A stretch of 16,175 nucleotides of DNA from DATKLX01 sp035542155 (GTDB lineage: Bacteria > Chloroflexota > Anaerolineae > Anaerolineales > Anaerolineaceae): the NCBI GenBank assembly GCA_035542155.1, contig DATKLX010000013.1, forward strand, positions 1-16,175, given 5' to 3'. A program made the position numbers and the translations under genes. Within the stretch, counting starts at the first letter, position 1. Every line of letters starts with the position of its first letter. Positions 1 through 6,669 of the stretch are shown one piece after another. The notes below the pieces were generated by a model that did not search any database, had not been told where the DNA came from, and saw nothing but the letters and a program-made list of their open reading frames with translations.

Positions 1-387
1 GATATCGTTGGGGGTGACGCGAAGGGCCACCCGCAAGCCATGGCGCAGGGCTGTCTCGTCCAGGACTTCGCGAAGGATTTTGGTCACTTCGGCGCCCCAT
101 TCCGGGGCCAGGGTGAGATCGGGGAGCAGCTCAAATTCCACCACGAGCCCAGGCGCGGACAGCTCCACAGCGCGCTGACAAACCCCGGTGATCATCTCGC
201 GATACTGCCTCTTGACCTCGGACATGCTTTGGGTATCGATGGTCATTTCTGGAAGGGTAAAGTTCAGCTCGGGGTAGACAGTGCCGCCACCGATCACCAG
301 GCCGTTGGCGAGAGAAACAGGTTTTGGACTGCGTCCGTAAAGAAACTGGTCGAGGGTACCAATGGCGAGCGAGGAGTACTGTTTCAT
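1..387 (-). CDS. mtaB: Methanol:corrinoid methyltransferase MtaB-like, N-terminal part (gene runs off the left edge)
   Basis: Only the first 129 residues are in the window; the reading frame stays open to base 1. The protein starts MKQYSSLAIG, and it contains NGLVIGGGTVYPELNFTLP (residues 28-46), EMITGV (64-69), EWGAEVTKIL (96-105) and ALRVTPNDI (121-129). These segments match the N-terminal region of the MtaB family. In that family a zinc-dependent TIM barrel moves the methyl group of methanol to the cobalt of a corrinoid protein (MtaC), feeding methyl groups towards tetrahydrofolate or CoM. The zinc ligands lie further downstream in the family, outside the window, so activity and substrate cannot be judged here. 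The ATG at 385-387 has only a weak upstream GGAG and was chosen because it fits the family N-terminus. The gene is divergent from the LacI-type regulator and carries two operator-like palindromes in its promoter. A related methyltransferase with another methyl donor is possible. Confidence 0.85.
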   Translation of the reverse strand, partial: MKQYSSLAIGTLDQFLYGRSPKPVSLANGLVIGGGTVYPELNFTLPEMTIDTQSMSEVKRQYREMITGVCQRAVELSAPGLVVEFELLPDLTLAPEWGAEVTKILREVLDETALRHGLRVALRVTPNDI

Positions 388-428
388 GGTGGTCGCATGG
401 GCTCCAATCTGGTAGAATACAGGGAAGG

Positions 429-444
429 TTGACAACGTTATCAT
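429..444. promoter_or_regulatory. LacI-type operator O2 (imperfect copy of O1)
   Basis: TTGACAACGTTATCAT differs from O1 at two of 16 positions. Its centre is 24 bp from that of O1. It covers the -10 and expected start region of the mtaB-like promoter, which suggests two repressor dimers on mtaB and probably only one on lacI. Confidence 0.65.
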
Positions 445-468
445 AGCAGATCTTGACAACGTTGTCAA
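440..468 (-). promoter_or_regulatory. Sigma-70 promoter of the mtaB-like gene
   Basis: Read on the minus strand, TTGACA (plus 468-463) is followed after exactly 17 bp by TATGAT (plus 445-440). This is a near-consensus promoter with an expected start near 432, giving a leader of about 45 nt to the ATG at 387. Both elements are overlapped by operator-like palindromes. Confidence 0.75.
453..468. promoter_or_regulatory. LacI-type operator O1 (perfect palindrome)
   Basis: TTGACAACGTTGTCAA is a perfect 16-bp palindrome with a central CG, the usual architecture of LacI-family operators. It covers the -35 of the mtaB-like promoter and the probable -35 of the divergent lacI gene, so one bound dimer could silence both. 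The binding regulator is inferred from adjacency. Confidence 0.75.
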
Positions 469-491
469 TAACGAATATTCGGATTTATGCT
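462..491 (+). promoter_or_regulatory. Probable lacI promoter
   Basis: TTGTCA (462-467) lies 18 bp upstream of TATGCT (486-491); an overlapping TATGAT follows at 491-496. The -35 sits inside operator O1, so autoregulation is likely. The choice between the two -10 hexamers cannot be made by eye. Confidence 0.5.
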
Positions 492-529
492 ATGATTCTT
501 TGGAATCCTGACTTCCGATTTGAGGATGT

Positions 530-1540
530 ATGGCTGCGACCATCAAAGATGTCGCCAGGCTGGCCGGCTGTTCCATCAAAACGGTCTCACGGGTGATCAA
601 CAACGAGCCCTATGTGACCGAGGAAACCCGGGCACGCGTCAACAGCGCAATCCGCGAGCTCAATTTCGCCCCGAACATATCCGCGCGCCGTCTCGTCCAG
701 CAGCGCTCTTTCGTAATCGGCATTCTGCTTCTTGCCGGGGGCTATGGACAAAGCGAACTGCTTTCCCGGCTGATGGAAACCGGTTATGAGTATCACTACG
801 ATTTCCTGGTGCAGACCTATTTCCCGACTTCAACGACCTCGAAAGAAAAACTGGCCCGACTGGTGCGCGAGCGGCGGGTGGATGGGCTGGTAACGACCCC
901 GCCCTGTGATATGGACGACTACATCGCCGGGCTGGTGGTGCAGTCTGGAATCCCACTGGTGCGGATCAATCCTTATGACCGGCTGATCGACCTGCCCTAC
1001 GTCGCCGAGGACGATTTTCAGGGAGCGCGGTCGTTGACTGCTCACCTGATTGGCCTGGGCCACCGCCGGATTGCATTCTTTAAAGGTCCACGCAATCACC
1101 GCATGAGCGCAGACCGCTACTTGGGATATAAGGCCGCGCTGGAAGAGCACGGGTTACCGGTACGGCCGGAGCTGGTCAAGAACTCTGAGTTTAATTTCGA
1201 CGGGGGATATACCGCCGCAAGGCTAGTCATTGAGGAAGACCCCGCGCCTACCGCCATCTTCGCCGGGTCAGATGAAGCCGCGCTGGGGGCGATTTTTGCG
1301 ATGCAGGAAGCCGGCCGGCGGATGCCGGAAGATATCTCGATCGCCGGCTTTGATGATCTGGCGCATGCCAAAGAGGTCTGGCCCGGGTTGACCTCGGTCT
1401 CCGTGCCCTACAACGTCATCGTCGAACGGGCCACGCTGATGCTGATCGATTTATTAAACGGGAAGACCGTGGACCAACCCCAGGTCGTGTATCCCACCCG
1501 GCTGGTGGTGAGGGGGTCAACCGCAGCGGTTGAAACATAA
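530..1540 (+). CDS. LacI-family transcriptional regulator
   Basis: This 336-residue protein has the standard LacI layout. The N-terminal helix-turn-helix is at residues 4-25 (KDVARLAGCSIKTVSRVIN). A hinge region around residues 46-60 reads NFAPNISARRLVQQR. The remainder is a periplasmic-binding-protein-like sensor domain, with GLGHRRIAF and TAIFAGSDEAALGA typical of its ligand-binding fold. It should act in the cytoplasm as a dimeric repressor released or helped by a small molecule, in this family usually a sugar or nucleoside. GAGG at 522-525 sits 4 nt before the ATG. It is divergent from the mtaB-like gene with two palindromic operators between them, so the methyltransferase gene is the obvious target and self-control is likely. 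The ligand cannot be read from the sequence. Length and domains look intact. Confidence 0.93.
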   Translation: MAATIKDVARLAGCSIKTVSRVINNEPYVTEETRARVNSAIRELNFAPNISARRLVQQRSFVIGILLLAGGYGQSELLSRLMETGYEYHYDFLVQTYFPTSTTSKEKLARLVRERRVDGLVTTPPCDMDDYIAGLVVQSGIPLVRINPYDRLIDLPYVAEDDFQGARSLTAHLIGLGHRRIAFFKGPRNHRMSADRYLGYKAALEEHGLPVRPELVKNSEFNFDGGYTAARLVIEEDPAPTAIFAGSDEAALGAIFAMQEAGRRMPEDISIAGFDDLAHAKEVWPGLTSVSVPYNVIVERATLMLIDLLNGKTVDQPQVVYPTRLVVRGSTAAVET

Positions 1541-1558
1541 ACCGAGAGTGTAAGGGGA

Positions 1559-2530
1559 CTATCCAAAAAAGCTTTTCTCCCAGGCTGCCTGGACGGATCG
1601 GGCGGGATGATCCCAGAATAGGAGATCGTTCAACAGCTTTTCGGCGCAAAAACCCACGTGCAGATTGCGCAGATAGATCACCGATTTGACCAGGAGAGGA
1701 AATATTTCGGATCGCTCCCCCTGGATGACTTCCGCCATGATTCCAGAGAGGTATTCTTCGTTCTCCTGAGTGCAAACCATCTGCAGCGAAGCGCCAAGAT
1801 CCCGGCAGGGAAAGGCGGGTTCTTCATTCAACAGACTTAAAGCGGCGACGAGGTAAAAAAGGGGCTCCTCCTCCGGCGCAACCTTTTCCGGCAAAGCCGA
1901 GTAAAACCCGATCAAAGCCATCCCGTTGGACCGGCGCAGTGATTCGGCTGGCGCCGAGCGGAAGGCTTCTTTTTTAACCTCCTCCATCTGCTGAACACTG
2001 CTCAAAAATCCGCGGACAGGATCTTCCATTTCCTGGTCGAGCGAAGAGACCTGGCTGGAGAACTCTTTGGCCCAGGACTGCTGCACAGTGCGTTCCTCCT
2101 GGCTCCAAGCAAGGATATCGCGGACCAGCCGGGTGCGGTCGAGGTATTTTTTTCGGGAGTTCAAAAAACGAATCCCGTGAACGATCTGGGACGCCAGTAA
2201 GGGCATGGAAGAAATATCCAGGATGTGAGCCAGAAAATCGGTGAACTGGCGGGCCTGGTCGGCTGCTCCAAGCTGGCAGGCGAAGCTGCGATTGGCTTCT
2301 TTCGCCGGTTTACAAGCCGCACAAAGGGTCACGGCGCAAAAAAAGGCTTCTTCGTCTTCCTGGGAAATTGGGCCAGGAAGAACCTCGCGATAGAGCTCAG
2401 ACACCCGGGTGTGCTCCCAACTCCCCAACCCAACTGCCTTGCGTAGCTGGCGTAATGAAACGTGGTCGAGATGATCGATCCAGGCGACGATGGCGGGGGC
2501 AGAGTCTGTTGGATTTTTTTCAGCAGCCAT
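1559..2530 (-). CDS. Orphan tandem Cse2/CasB-like (Cas11) double-domain protein
   Basis: This 323-residue protein appears to be two Cse2-like domains in a row, roughly residues 12-160 and 172-323. Each half starts with a helix (IVAWIDHL, GFLSSVQQM), then a short basic LRR-type segment (SLRQLRKAVG, ESLRRSNG), then a helix with a Tyr and Leu (ELYREVL, GFYSALP). Each half ends with the Cse2 hallmark block: RFLNSRKKYLDRTRLVRDIL plus AWSQEERTVQQSWAKEF in the first, and IYLRNLHVGFCAEKLLNDLL plus FWDHPARSVQAAWEKSFFG in the second. In type I-E Cascade, two separate Cse2 subunits line the belly of the complex and contact the nucleic acid. Here both copies would sit on one chain. No cas3, cas8e, cas7, cas5, cas6e, cas1/2 or repeat array is in the window; the neighbours are lacI (18 nt from its stop, convergent) and tetR (divergent). 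There is no strong ribosome site before the ATG at 2530. Role unknown. The family call is by eye. Confidence 0.7.
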   Translation of the reverse strand: MAAEKNPTDSAPAIVAWIDHLDHVSLRQLRKAVGLGSWEHTRVSELYREVLPGPISQEDEEAFFCAVTLCAACKPAKEANRSFACQLGAADQARQFTDFLAHILDISSMPLLASQIVHGIRFLNSRKKYLDRTRLVRDILAWSQEERTVQQSWAKEFSSQVSSLDQEMEDPVRGFLSSVQQMEEVKKEAFRSAPAESLRRSNGMALIGFYSALPEKVAPEEEPLFYLVAALSLLNEEPAFPCRDLGASLQMVCTQENEEYLSGIMAEVIQGERSEIFPLLVKSVIYLRNLHVGFCAEKLLNDLLFWDHPARSVQAAWEKSFFG

Positions 2531-2559
2531 GGGGCATTCTCATGGTTCCACCCAAGGAA

Positions 2560-2582
2560 AAAGAGAGCAGATTGCTCTTTTT
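2560..2582. terminator. Terminator-like hairpin in the leader of the Cse2-like gene
   Basis: The arms AAAGAGAGC and GCTCTTTTT pair over 9 bp (one G-T) around the loop AGATT. A T-run follows on both strands, so the hairpin could stop transcription in either direction. It lies 30 bp upstream of the Cse2-like start codon, where it could act as a barrier or an attenuator on the minus strand. The stem is AT-rich and modest. Confidence 0.4.
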
Positions 2583-2612
2583 ATATTACCTTAAGGAGGA
2601 TAGGGGATACAA
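2583..2612 (-). promoter_or_regulatory. Possible promoter of the Cse2-like gene
   Basis: On the minus strand TTGTAT (plus 2612-2607) and TAATAT (plus 2588-2583) are 18 bp apart. Each matches the consensus at 4 of 6 positions. The predicted start would fall in the hairpin at 2560-2582. Weak call. Confidence 0.3.
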
Positions 2613-2645
2613 CCTCTGATTTTCGAGTTATGACGTTAATCATCA

Positions 2646-2674
2646 TTGACATCGCTTTTTCAGCGAGCTATAAT
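2646..2674 (+). promoter_or_regulatory. Consensus sigma-70 promoter of the tetR-exporter operon
   Basis: TTGACA (2646-2651) and TATAAT (2669-2674), both perfect hexamers, are separated by exactly 17 bp. The expected start is near 2681, immediately before the palindromic operator. Such a strong promoter usually implies tight repression, here by the TetR protein encoded first. Confidence 0.88.
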
Positions 2675-2684
2675 AGCGTAATAA

Positions 2685-2703
2685 TAAACCGACCGCCGGT
2701 TTA
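2685..2703. promoter_or_regulatory. TetR-type operator
   Basis: TAAACCG and CGGTTTA form a perfect 7-bp inverted repeat around ACCGC. The 19-bp site begins about four bases after the predicted transcription start and ends 16 bp before the tetR start codon. Size, symmetry and position fit autorepression by the TetR protein. The regulator-site link is inferred from adjacency. Confidence 0.7.
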
Positions 2704-2719
2704 TGAATGAGGATGATCT

Positions 2720-3475
2720 ATGTCCAGGACTCTGAAAGAAGAAGAACATACGCTCAAGCGCAACGAAATCCTCGATGTCGCCCAAAGGCTGGTATATATC
2801 CAGGGGTACGAGCAGATGGCGATCCAGGATATTCTGGACGAGCTGCACATCTCGAAAGGCGCTTTCTATCATTATTTCGATTCGAAACAGGATCTACTGG
2901 AAGCCCTGTCCGAACGGATGGTTACCGAGGTCGAAAAAATCCTGGTCCCCATCGTGGAAGACTCAACACTCCGGGCCGAGGAAAAAATGCGGCTTTACTT
3001 TAACACCGCAGCCAACTGGAAGACCGCACAAAAACCATTCATCATGGCGTTATTACGGGTATGGTACTCCGAAGACAACGCCATCCTCCGCCATAAACTG
3101 CTAGCGATTACCACCAAGCGGGTTGGCCCGGAGATCACCAAGATCGTCGAACAGGGGATCGAGGAAGGCGTCTTCAGCAGCCGGTATCCAGACCAAATCG
3201 GAGAGATCCTACCCGCCATCGCAGAGGGAATTTCCGAAAGGATGATCCGCCTGCTGCTTTCTATCGACCAGCACCCAGAATTGAAGCCGGAGCTCGTGCG
3301 GCAGGTTGACGCATATATCGAGACGATAGAGCGGGTTTTGGGCGCACCTCCAGGCTCATTCGCCCTCAACGGCTCCGACTGGCTGGAACACTGGATCAAT
3401 GCACCAGAAAATCGCCCTCCCGGGGAGGCAATGGACCCCCAAGTTTCGTTGGATGTAACCAACGAGCATACCTGA
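2720..3475 (+). CDS. TetR/AcrR-family transcriptional regulator
   Basis: This 251-residue protein opens with the TetR DNA-binding domain at about residues 14-63. It includes KRNEILDVAQRLVYIQGY, then IQDILDELHISKGAFYHYF (helix-turn-helix) and the usual acidic/basic DSKQDLLEAL. The rest is an all-helical ligand-sensing and dimer domain without conserved motifs. A tail of about 35 residues rich in Pro, Asn and Gly (from about 215) makes it longer than the common size of around 200. GAGG at 2709-2712 is 7 nt before the ATG. It is the first gene of the operon, separated from the permease gene by 13 nt, and an operator-like palindrome lies just upstream. It probably represses its own operon and is released by a compound the exporter handles. 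Confidence 0.92.
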   Translation: MSRTLKEEEHTLKRNEILDVAQRLVYIQGYEQMAIQDILDELHISKGAFYHYFDSKQDLLEALSERMVTEVEKILVPIVEDSTLRAEEKMRLYFNTAANWKTAQKPFIMALLRVWYSEDNAILRHKLLAITTKRVGPEITKIVEQGIEEGVFSSRYPDQIGEILPAIAEGISERMIRLLLSIDQHPELKPELVRQVDAYIETIERVLGAPPGSFALNGSDWLEHWINAPENRPPGEAMDPQVSLDVTNEHT

Positions 3476-3488
3476 AAGGAGAATCATC

Positions 3489-4718
3489 ATGAGGTTATAT
3501 CTGCGATTGGCATGGCGCAACATCTGGCGCCATCGCCGCCGGACTCTGATCGTCGTGTCGTCGATCGGTCTGACCCTGGCGTTGATGATGGCCTACGATG
3601 GGATCCTGGCAGGATTTAACCAGGCGATTTACGCCAACGCCATCAAAGTATTGGGTGGAAATATCCAGATTCATGCAGCCGGTTATCAGGCGAAGCTGGA
3701 TCAAAAGCCGCTGCTGCCGCTGACGGACGATAATATGATCGTCAAAGCTGCCCAGGCACAGCCTCAAGTTGCAGCGGCTTCGAAGCGGATCGTCACCGGC
3801 GGGTTGGCGACCAATCGTGAGGGAGCTTTCGCGGTGGCCATCGTCGGGATGGAGCCCGAAAAGGAAAATCCGGTCAGCCTGATCGCGCAGCACGTGAGCT
3901 CTGGGCGCTATCTGACCACAGCGGATCAGGACGCAATCTTCATCGGTAATGGGCTCGCCCAGGCGATGAGTGTTAAGGTAGGGGACCGGATTACACTGGC
4001 CGGGCGAGCGACTCACCAGCAAATGCGCACGCGGACGATGACCGTCACCGGGATTTACGACCTCGGCATGGCGGATATCGAAAAGCAAACCATCTACCTG
4101 TCACTGGGTGAAGCGCAAGAGCTCTACGGCTTAAGCGGCCAGTCTACGGAAGTGGTGATCTCTCTAAAGAAGCTGGGGGATGAATCGGCAGTGATGAATG
4201 CCCTGGCGCCATCCCTGGAGGGATACGAAATGACTTCTTGGGAGACCAATTATCCCGAGCTGCAAACGGCGATCAACAACAAGAACCGGGTGATGGACAT
4301 ATTCGCGATCATCATCCTGGTGATCGCCGGGATCGGGATCCTCAACGTACTATTGATGGCCGTATACGAACGCACCCGTGAAATTGGCGTCTTGGGAGCG
4401 CTGGGGATGAAGCCGCGCCAGATCTCGTGGCTGTTTCTCCTGGAAGGCACGATGATTGGCCTGGTAGGGGTCGTTTCGGGGATTATACTGGGGCTGCTGA
4501 TAAACTGGATCGGAGGCCAGGTGGGACTGGATTACAGCCAATTCAGCGGCATCACCAGCTATATGGCCCTGATCCAGGGGAAGATATACCCGACCATGGG
4601 GACGGAAAAGCTGCTGATGCGCAGCCTGACAGCCCTGGCGATCGCCTTACTGGCATCCCTTATCCCGGCTGGAGAAGCGGCTGAAAACGAACCCGCTCAG
4701 TCGCTGCACTACGTGTGA
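3489..4718 (+). CDS. FtsX/MacB-type ABC transporter permease (first of two)
   Basis: This 409-residue inner-membrane permease has the FtsX/MacB/LolCE plan. A basic N-terminus (WRNIWRHRRRTL) leads into membrane segment 1 at about residues 19-41. A large extracytoplasmic MacB-like domain runs to about residue 262. Three more membrane segments follow near 268-292, 320-342 and 378-395. The YERTREIGVLGALGMKPRQI stretch (about 297-316) is the family's coupling region to the ATPase, and the end EPAQSLHYV matches the usual C-terminal motif. The AGGAG before the ATG is well spaced. With the next permease and the ATPase it would form a heterodimeric permease pair. Such transporters move lipoproteins, peptides or drugs by mechanotransmission; the substrate is not evident. 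Confidence 0.92.
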   Translation: MRLYLRLAWRNIWRHRRRTLIVVSSIGLTLALMMAYDGILAGFNQAIYANAIKVLGGNIQIHAAGYQAKLDQKPLLPLTDDNMIVKAAQAQPQVAAASKRIVTGGLATNREGAFAVAIVGMEPEKENPVSLIAQHVSSGRYLTTADQDAIFIGNGLAQAMSVKVGDRITLAGRATHQQMRTRTMTVTGIYDLGMADIEKQTIYLSLGEAQELYGLSGQSTEVVISLKKLGDESAVMNALAPSLEGYEMTSWETNYPELQTAINNKNRVMDIFAIIILVIAGIGILNVLLMAVYERTREIGVLGALGMKPRQISWLFLLEGTMIGLVGVVSGIILGLLINWIGGQVGLDYSQFSGITSYMALIQGKIYPTMGTEKLLMRSLTALAIALLASLIPAGEAAENEPAQSLHYV

Positions 4719-4726
4719 GGTTGACG

Positions 4727-5953
4727 ATGAAGCAACTCTTTACAATGGCTTTCCGTAACCTGGGCCGAAACCGCCGCCGCTCGTTATTATCCTCGCTGGC
4801 GCTGGGGATCGCCCTTTCGTTGCTGCTCTTGATGGCCGGCGTGCTGAGGGGCGAGATGCGCACTTCGCTTGAATCATCCATCCGCCTGCAAAGCGGCCAT
4901 CTCCAGGTACGCGCAGGGTCGTACAGTGAAGAAAAAACAAGCCTCAAGTGGGAGGACCTGGTTGAAAACCCGGACAAAATCGCCGTCCAAGTTGCCACCC
5001 TGCCGGTGGTGACAGTGGCCACGCCACGCCTGTATGCCAGCGGGATTGTGGCCAATGGAGACAATTCGGTCGGCGTGCGGATCATCGGGGTCGACCCCAC
5101 TTCACCGGCGAATGCGCCGCTCCAGGAAGGTTTGCTGAGCGGAACGTTCCCCGCCGCCGATGACCGCCAGGGTATCTACATGGGCCAATACCTGGCGGAT
5201 AAGCTGGGTTTGAAATCAGGCGGCCAGGTGGATCTGCTGGTCAATACCTCAAGCGGAGAAGTCGACGAGCAACTCTTCACCATCCGCGGCACATACACGA
5301 CGCATAACCCGGGATTCGACCAGATCTCGGTGTTCATGCCGCTGGCCAAAGCGCAAGCGATGACCCGCACCGAGAACCACGCCAGCACCATCTTCGTGCT
5401 GCTGAAAGACCGTGACCAGGCCGATGCGGCGGCCGCGGCGTTAAAAGGCGGCAATTACCAGATCAAGACCTGGAAGGATCTGAACGCGCTGTTCGTCAGT
5501 TATGAGCAGTATGCTGACGCAGCGATGTACCTGCTGTACCTGATCATCCTCGGAATTACCGCCACGGTGATCATCAACACGCTGATGATGTCGGTATTCG
5601 AGCGGACGCGCGAGATCGGGATTCTTTCCGCGATCGGAATGAAGAGCCGCCAAATCATGGAAATGTTCTTTGCCGAATCCAGCCTCCTGGCCGTTGGGGG
5701 GATCCTCATCGGATTGGCGCTGGGCGGCTTATTGGTGGCTTACGCGAGCCGGTATGGTTTCTACCTCGGCAATTATGGAGCCACCGGGATCCTGATCAGC
5801 GATCGGATCTATGCTTATCTAACAGTACAAGATACGGTTACCCTCACGGTGCTAACCCTGATCATATCTTTGCTCGCGGCGCTCTATCCCGCGTCGCTCG
5901 CAGCCCGCATGGAACCCGTCGAAGCTTTACACGGCGGCGGGAATCAGGCGTAA
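4727..5953 (+). CDS. FtsX/MacB-type ABC transporter permease (second of two)
   Basis: This 408-residue paralogue of the preceding permease has the same layout. A basic start (RNLGRNRRRSL) precedes segment 1 (about 18-40), an outer domain runs to about 262, and further segments lie near 266-288, 318-340 and 371-393. The coupling region FERTREIGILSAIGMKSRQI and the end EPVEALHGG are present. The frame is also open from a GTG at 4715 that overlaps the previous stop codon. I prefer the ATG at 4727 because GAGG at 4717-4720 lies 6 nt before it and because it gives an N-terminus matching the sister permease. The 8-nt spacing implies translational coupling. Two different permeases suggest a LolCE-like heterodimer rather than a MacB homodimer. 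Confidence 0.92.
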   Translation: MKQLFTMAFRNLGRNRRRSLLSSLALGIALSLLLLMAGVLRGEMRTSLESSIRLQSGHLQVRAGSYSEEKTSLKWEDLVENPDKIAVQVATLPVVTVATPRLYASGIVANGDNSVGVRIIGVDPTSPANAPLQEGLLSGTFPAADDRQGIYMGQYLADKLGLKSGGQVDLLVNTSSGEVDEQLFTIRGTYTTHNPGFDQISVFMPLAKAQAMTRTENHASTIFVLLKDRDQADAAAAALKGGNYQIKTWKDLNALFVSYEQYADAAMYLLYLIILGITATVIINTLMMSVFERTREIGILSAIGMKSRQIMEMFFAESSLLAVGGILIGLALGGLLVAYASRYGFYLGNYGATGILISDRIYAYLTVQDTVTLTVLTLIISLLAALYPASLAARMEPVEALHGGGNQA

Positions 5954-5963
5954 GGAGATCACA

Positions 5964-6668
5964 ATGGAAGTCACAAGGATTGAGAACGTTACCCGAACTT
6001 TTCAGGTTGGCAAAACCGAGACCCGGGCCTTGCGCGGCGTCAATCTATCGATTGAAAGCGGTGAATTTACGGCTCTGGTGGGGCCGTCCGGTTCGGGGAA
6101 AACGACGCTGTTACAACTGATTGGCTGCCTGGACCAACCGACAAGCGGAAAAGTCTGGATCAACGGCAAGGACGTCAGCCGGCTGAACCGGGACCAGCGG
6201 GCGGACATGCGGCGCGGGACGATTGGTTTCGTCTTCCAGTTTTTTGCCCTCATCCCGACCCTGAATGCCTACGAGAACATTGAGCTGCCCCTGCTCCTGG
6301 TGGGGAAGAGCCAGGCCGAACGCCAAGAGCGGGTCAACTTCCTGCTCGATGCGGTCGAGCTCACGGACCGGGCGAACCACCGCCCGGATCAACTGAGCGG
6401 GGGGCAGCAGCAGCGCGTCGCAATCGCGCGGGCGCTGTCGACGAACCCATCATTGATCCTGGCCGACGAACCCACTGCCAACCTGGATACCCCTAATGGC
6501 AAGCAGATCATGGACACGATGACCCGCTTGAACCAGGAGACGGGAGTGACCTTCGTCTTCGCCACCCACGACCCACGGGTGATCCAGTATGCCCGGCGAG
6601 TCATCACCCTGCGTGATGGGCTCATTATCGATACCACGGAAGCGGAGAAGATCCCCGCGGGAGATTAG
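5964..6668 (+). CDS. ABC transporter ATP-binding protein (LolD/MacB type)
   Basis: This 234-residue cytoplasmic ATPase powers the two permeases before it. Every catalytic element is intact: Walker A GPSGSGKTT (40-48), Q-loop Gln92 (FVFQFF), signature LSGGQQQR (144-151), Walker B LILADEPT with catalytic Glu169, D-loop LDT and H-loop His202 (FATHD). The segment QFFALIPTLNAYENIELP is characteristic of the LolD/MacB/FtsE subfamily. A strong AGGAG precedes the ATG, and the gene starts 10 nt after the second permease. Its last bases carry the ribosome site of the adaptor gene, whose ATG follows one nucleotide after this stop, so ATPase and adaptor are translationally linked. Confidence 0.95.
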   Translation: MEVTRIENVTRTFQVGKTETRALRGVNLSIESGEFTALVGPSGSGKTTLLQLIGCLDQPTSGKVWINGKDVSRLNRDQRADMRRGTIGFVFQFFALIPTLNAYENIELPLLLVGKSQAERQERVNFLLDAVELTDRANHRPDQLSGGQQQRVAIARALSTNPSLILADEPTANLDTPNGKQIMDTMTRLNQETGVTFVFATHDPRVIQYARRVITLRDGLIIDTTEAEKIPAGD

Positions 6669-6669
6669 C

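Noticed and set aside
1517..1533. Perfect 7-bp inverted repeat TCAACCG-CAG-CGGTTGA at the 3' end of lacI as a terminator
   Set aside because: No T-run follows on either strand and it lies inside the coding region; most likely chance or at best a pause site.
1541..2719. CRISPR repeats or other cas genes around the Cse2-like gene
   Set aside because: No regularly spaced direct repeats were found by eye anywhere in the flanks, and the neighbouring genes are LacI and TetR regulators.
3495..4088. A 197-codon minus-strand frame opposite the first permease
   Set aside because: Antisense to a clear membrane protein gene; His/Arg/Asp-rich translation typical of a shadow frame.
4715..4726. GTG start giving four extra residues on the second permease
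   Set aside because: The ATG at 4727 has GAGG at 6 nt and aligns with the sister permease N-terminus.
6589..6669. Upstream start extending the adaptor by 27 residues into the ATPase gene
   Set aside because: The ATG at 6670 gives a proper lipoprotein signal peptide and has a well-spaced ribosome site; the extension would bury the signal.
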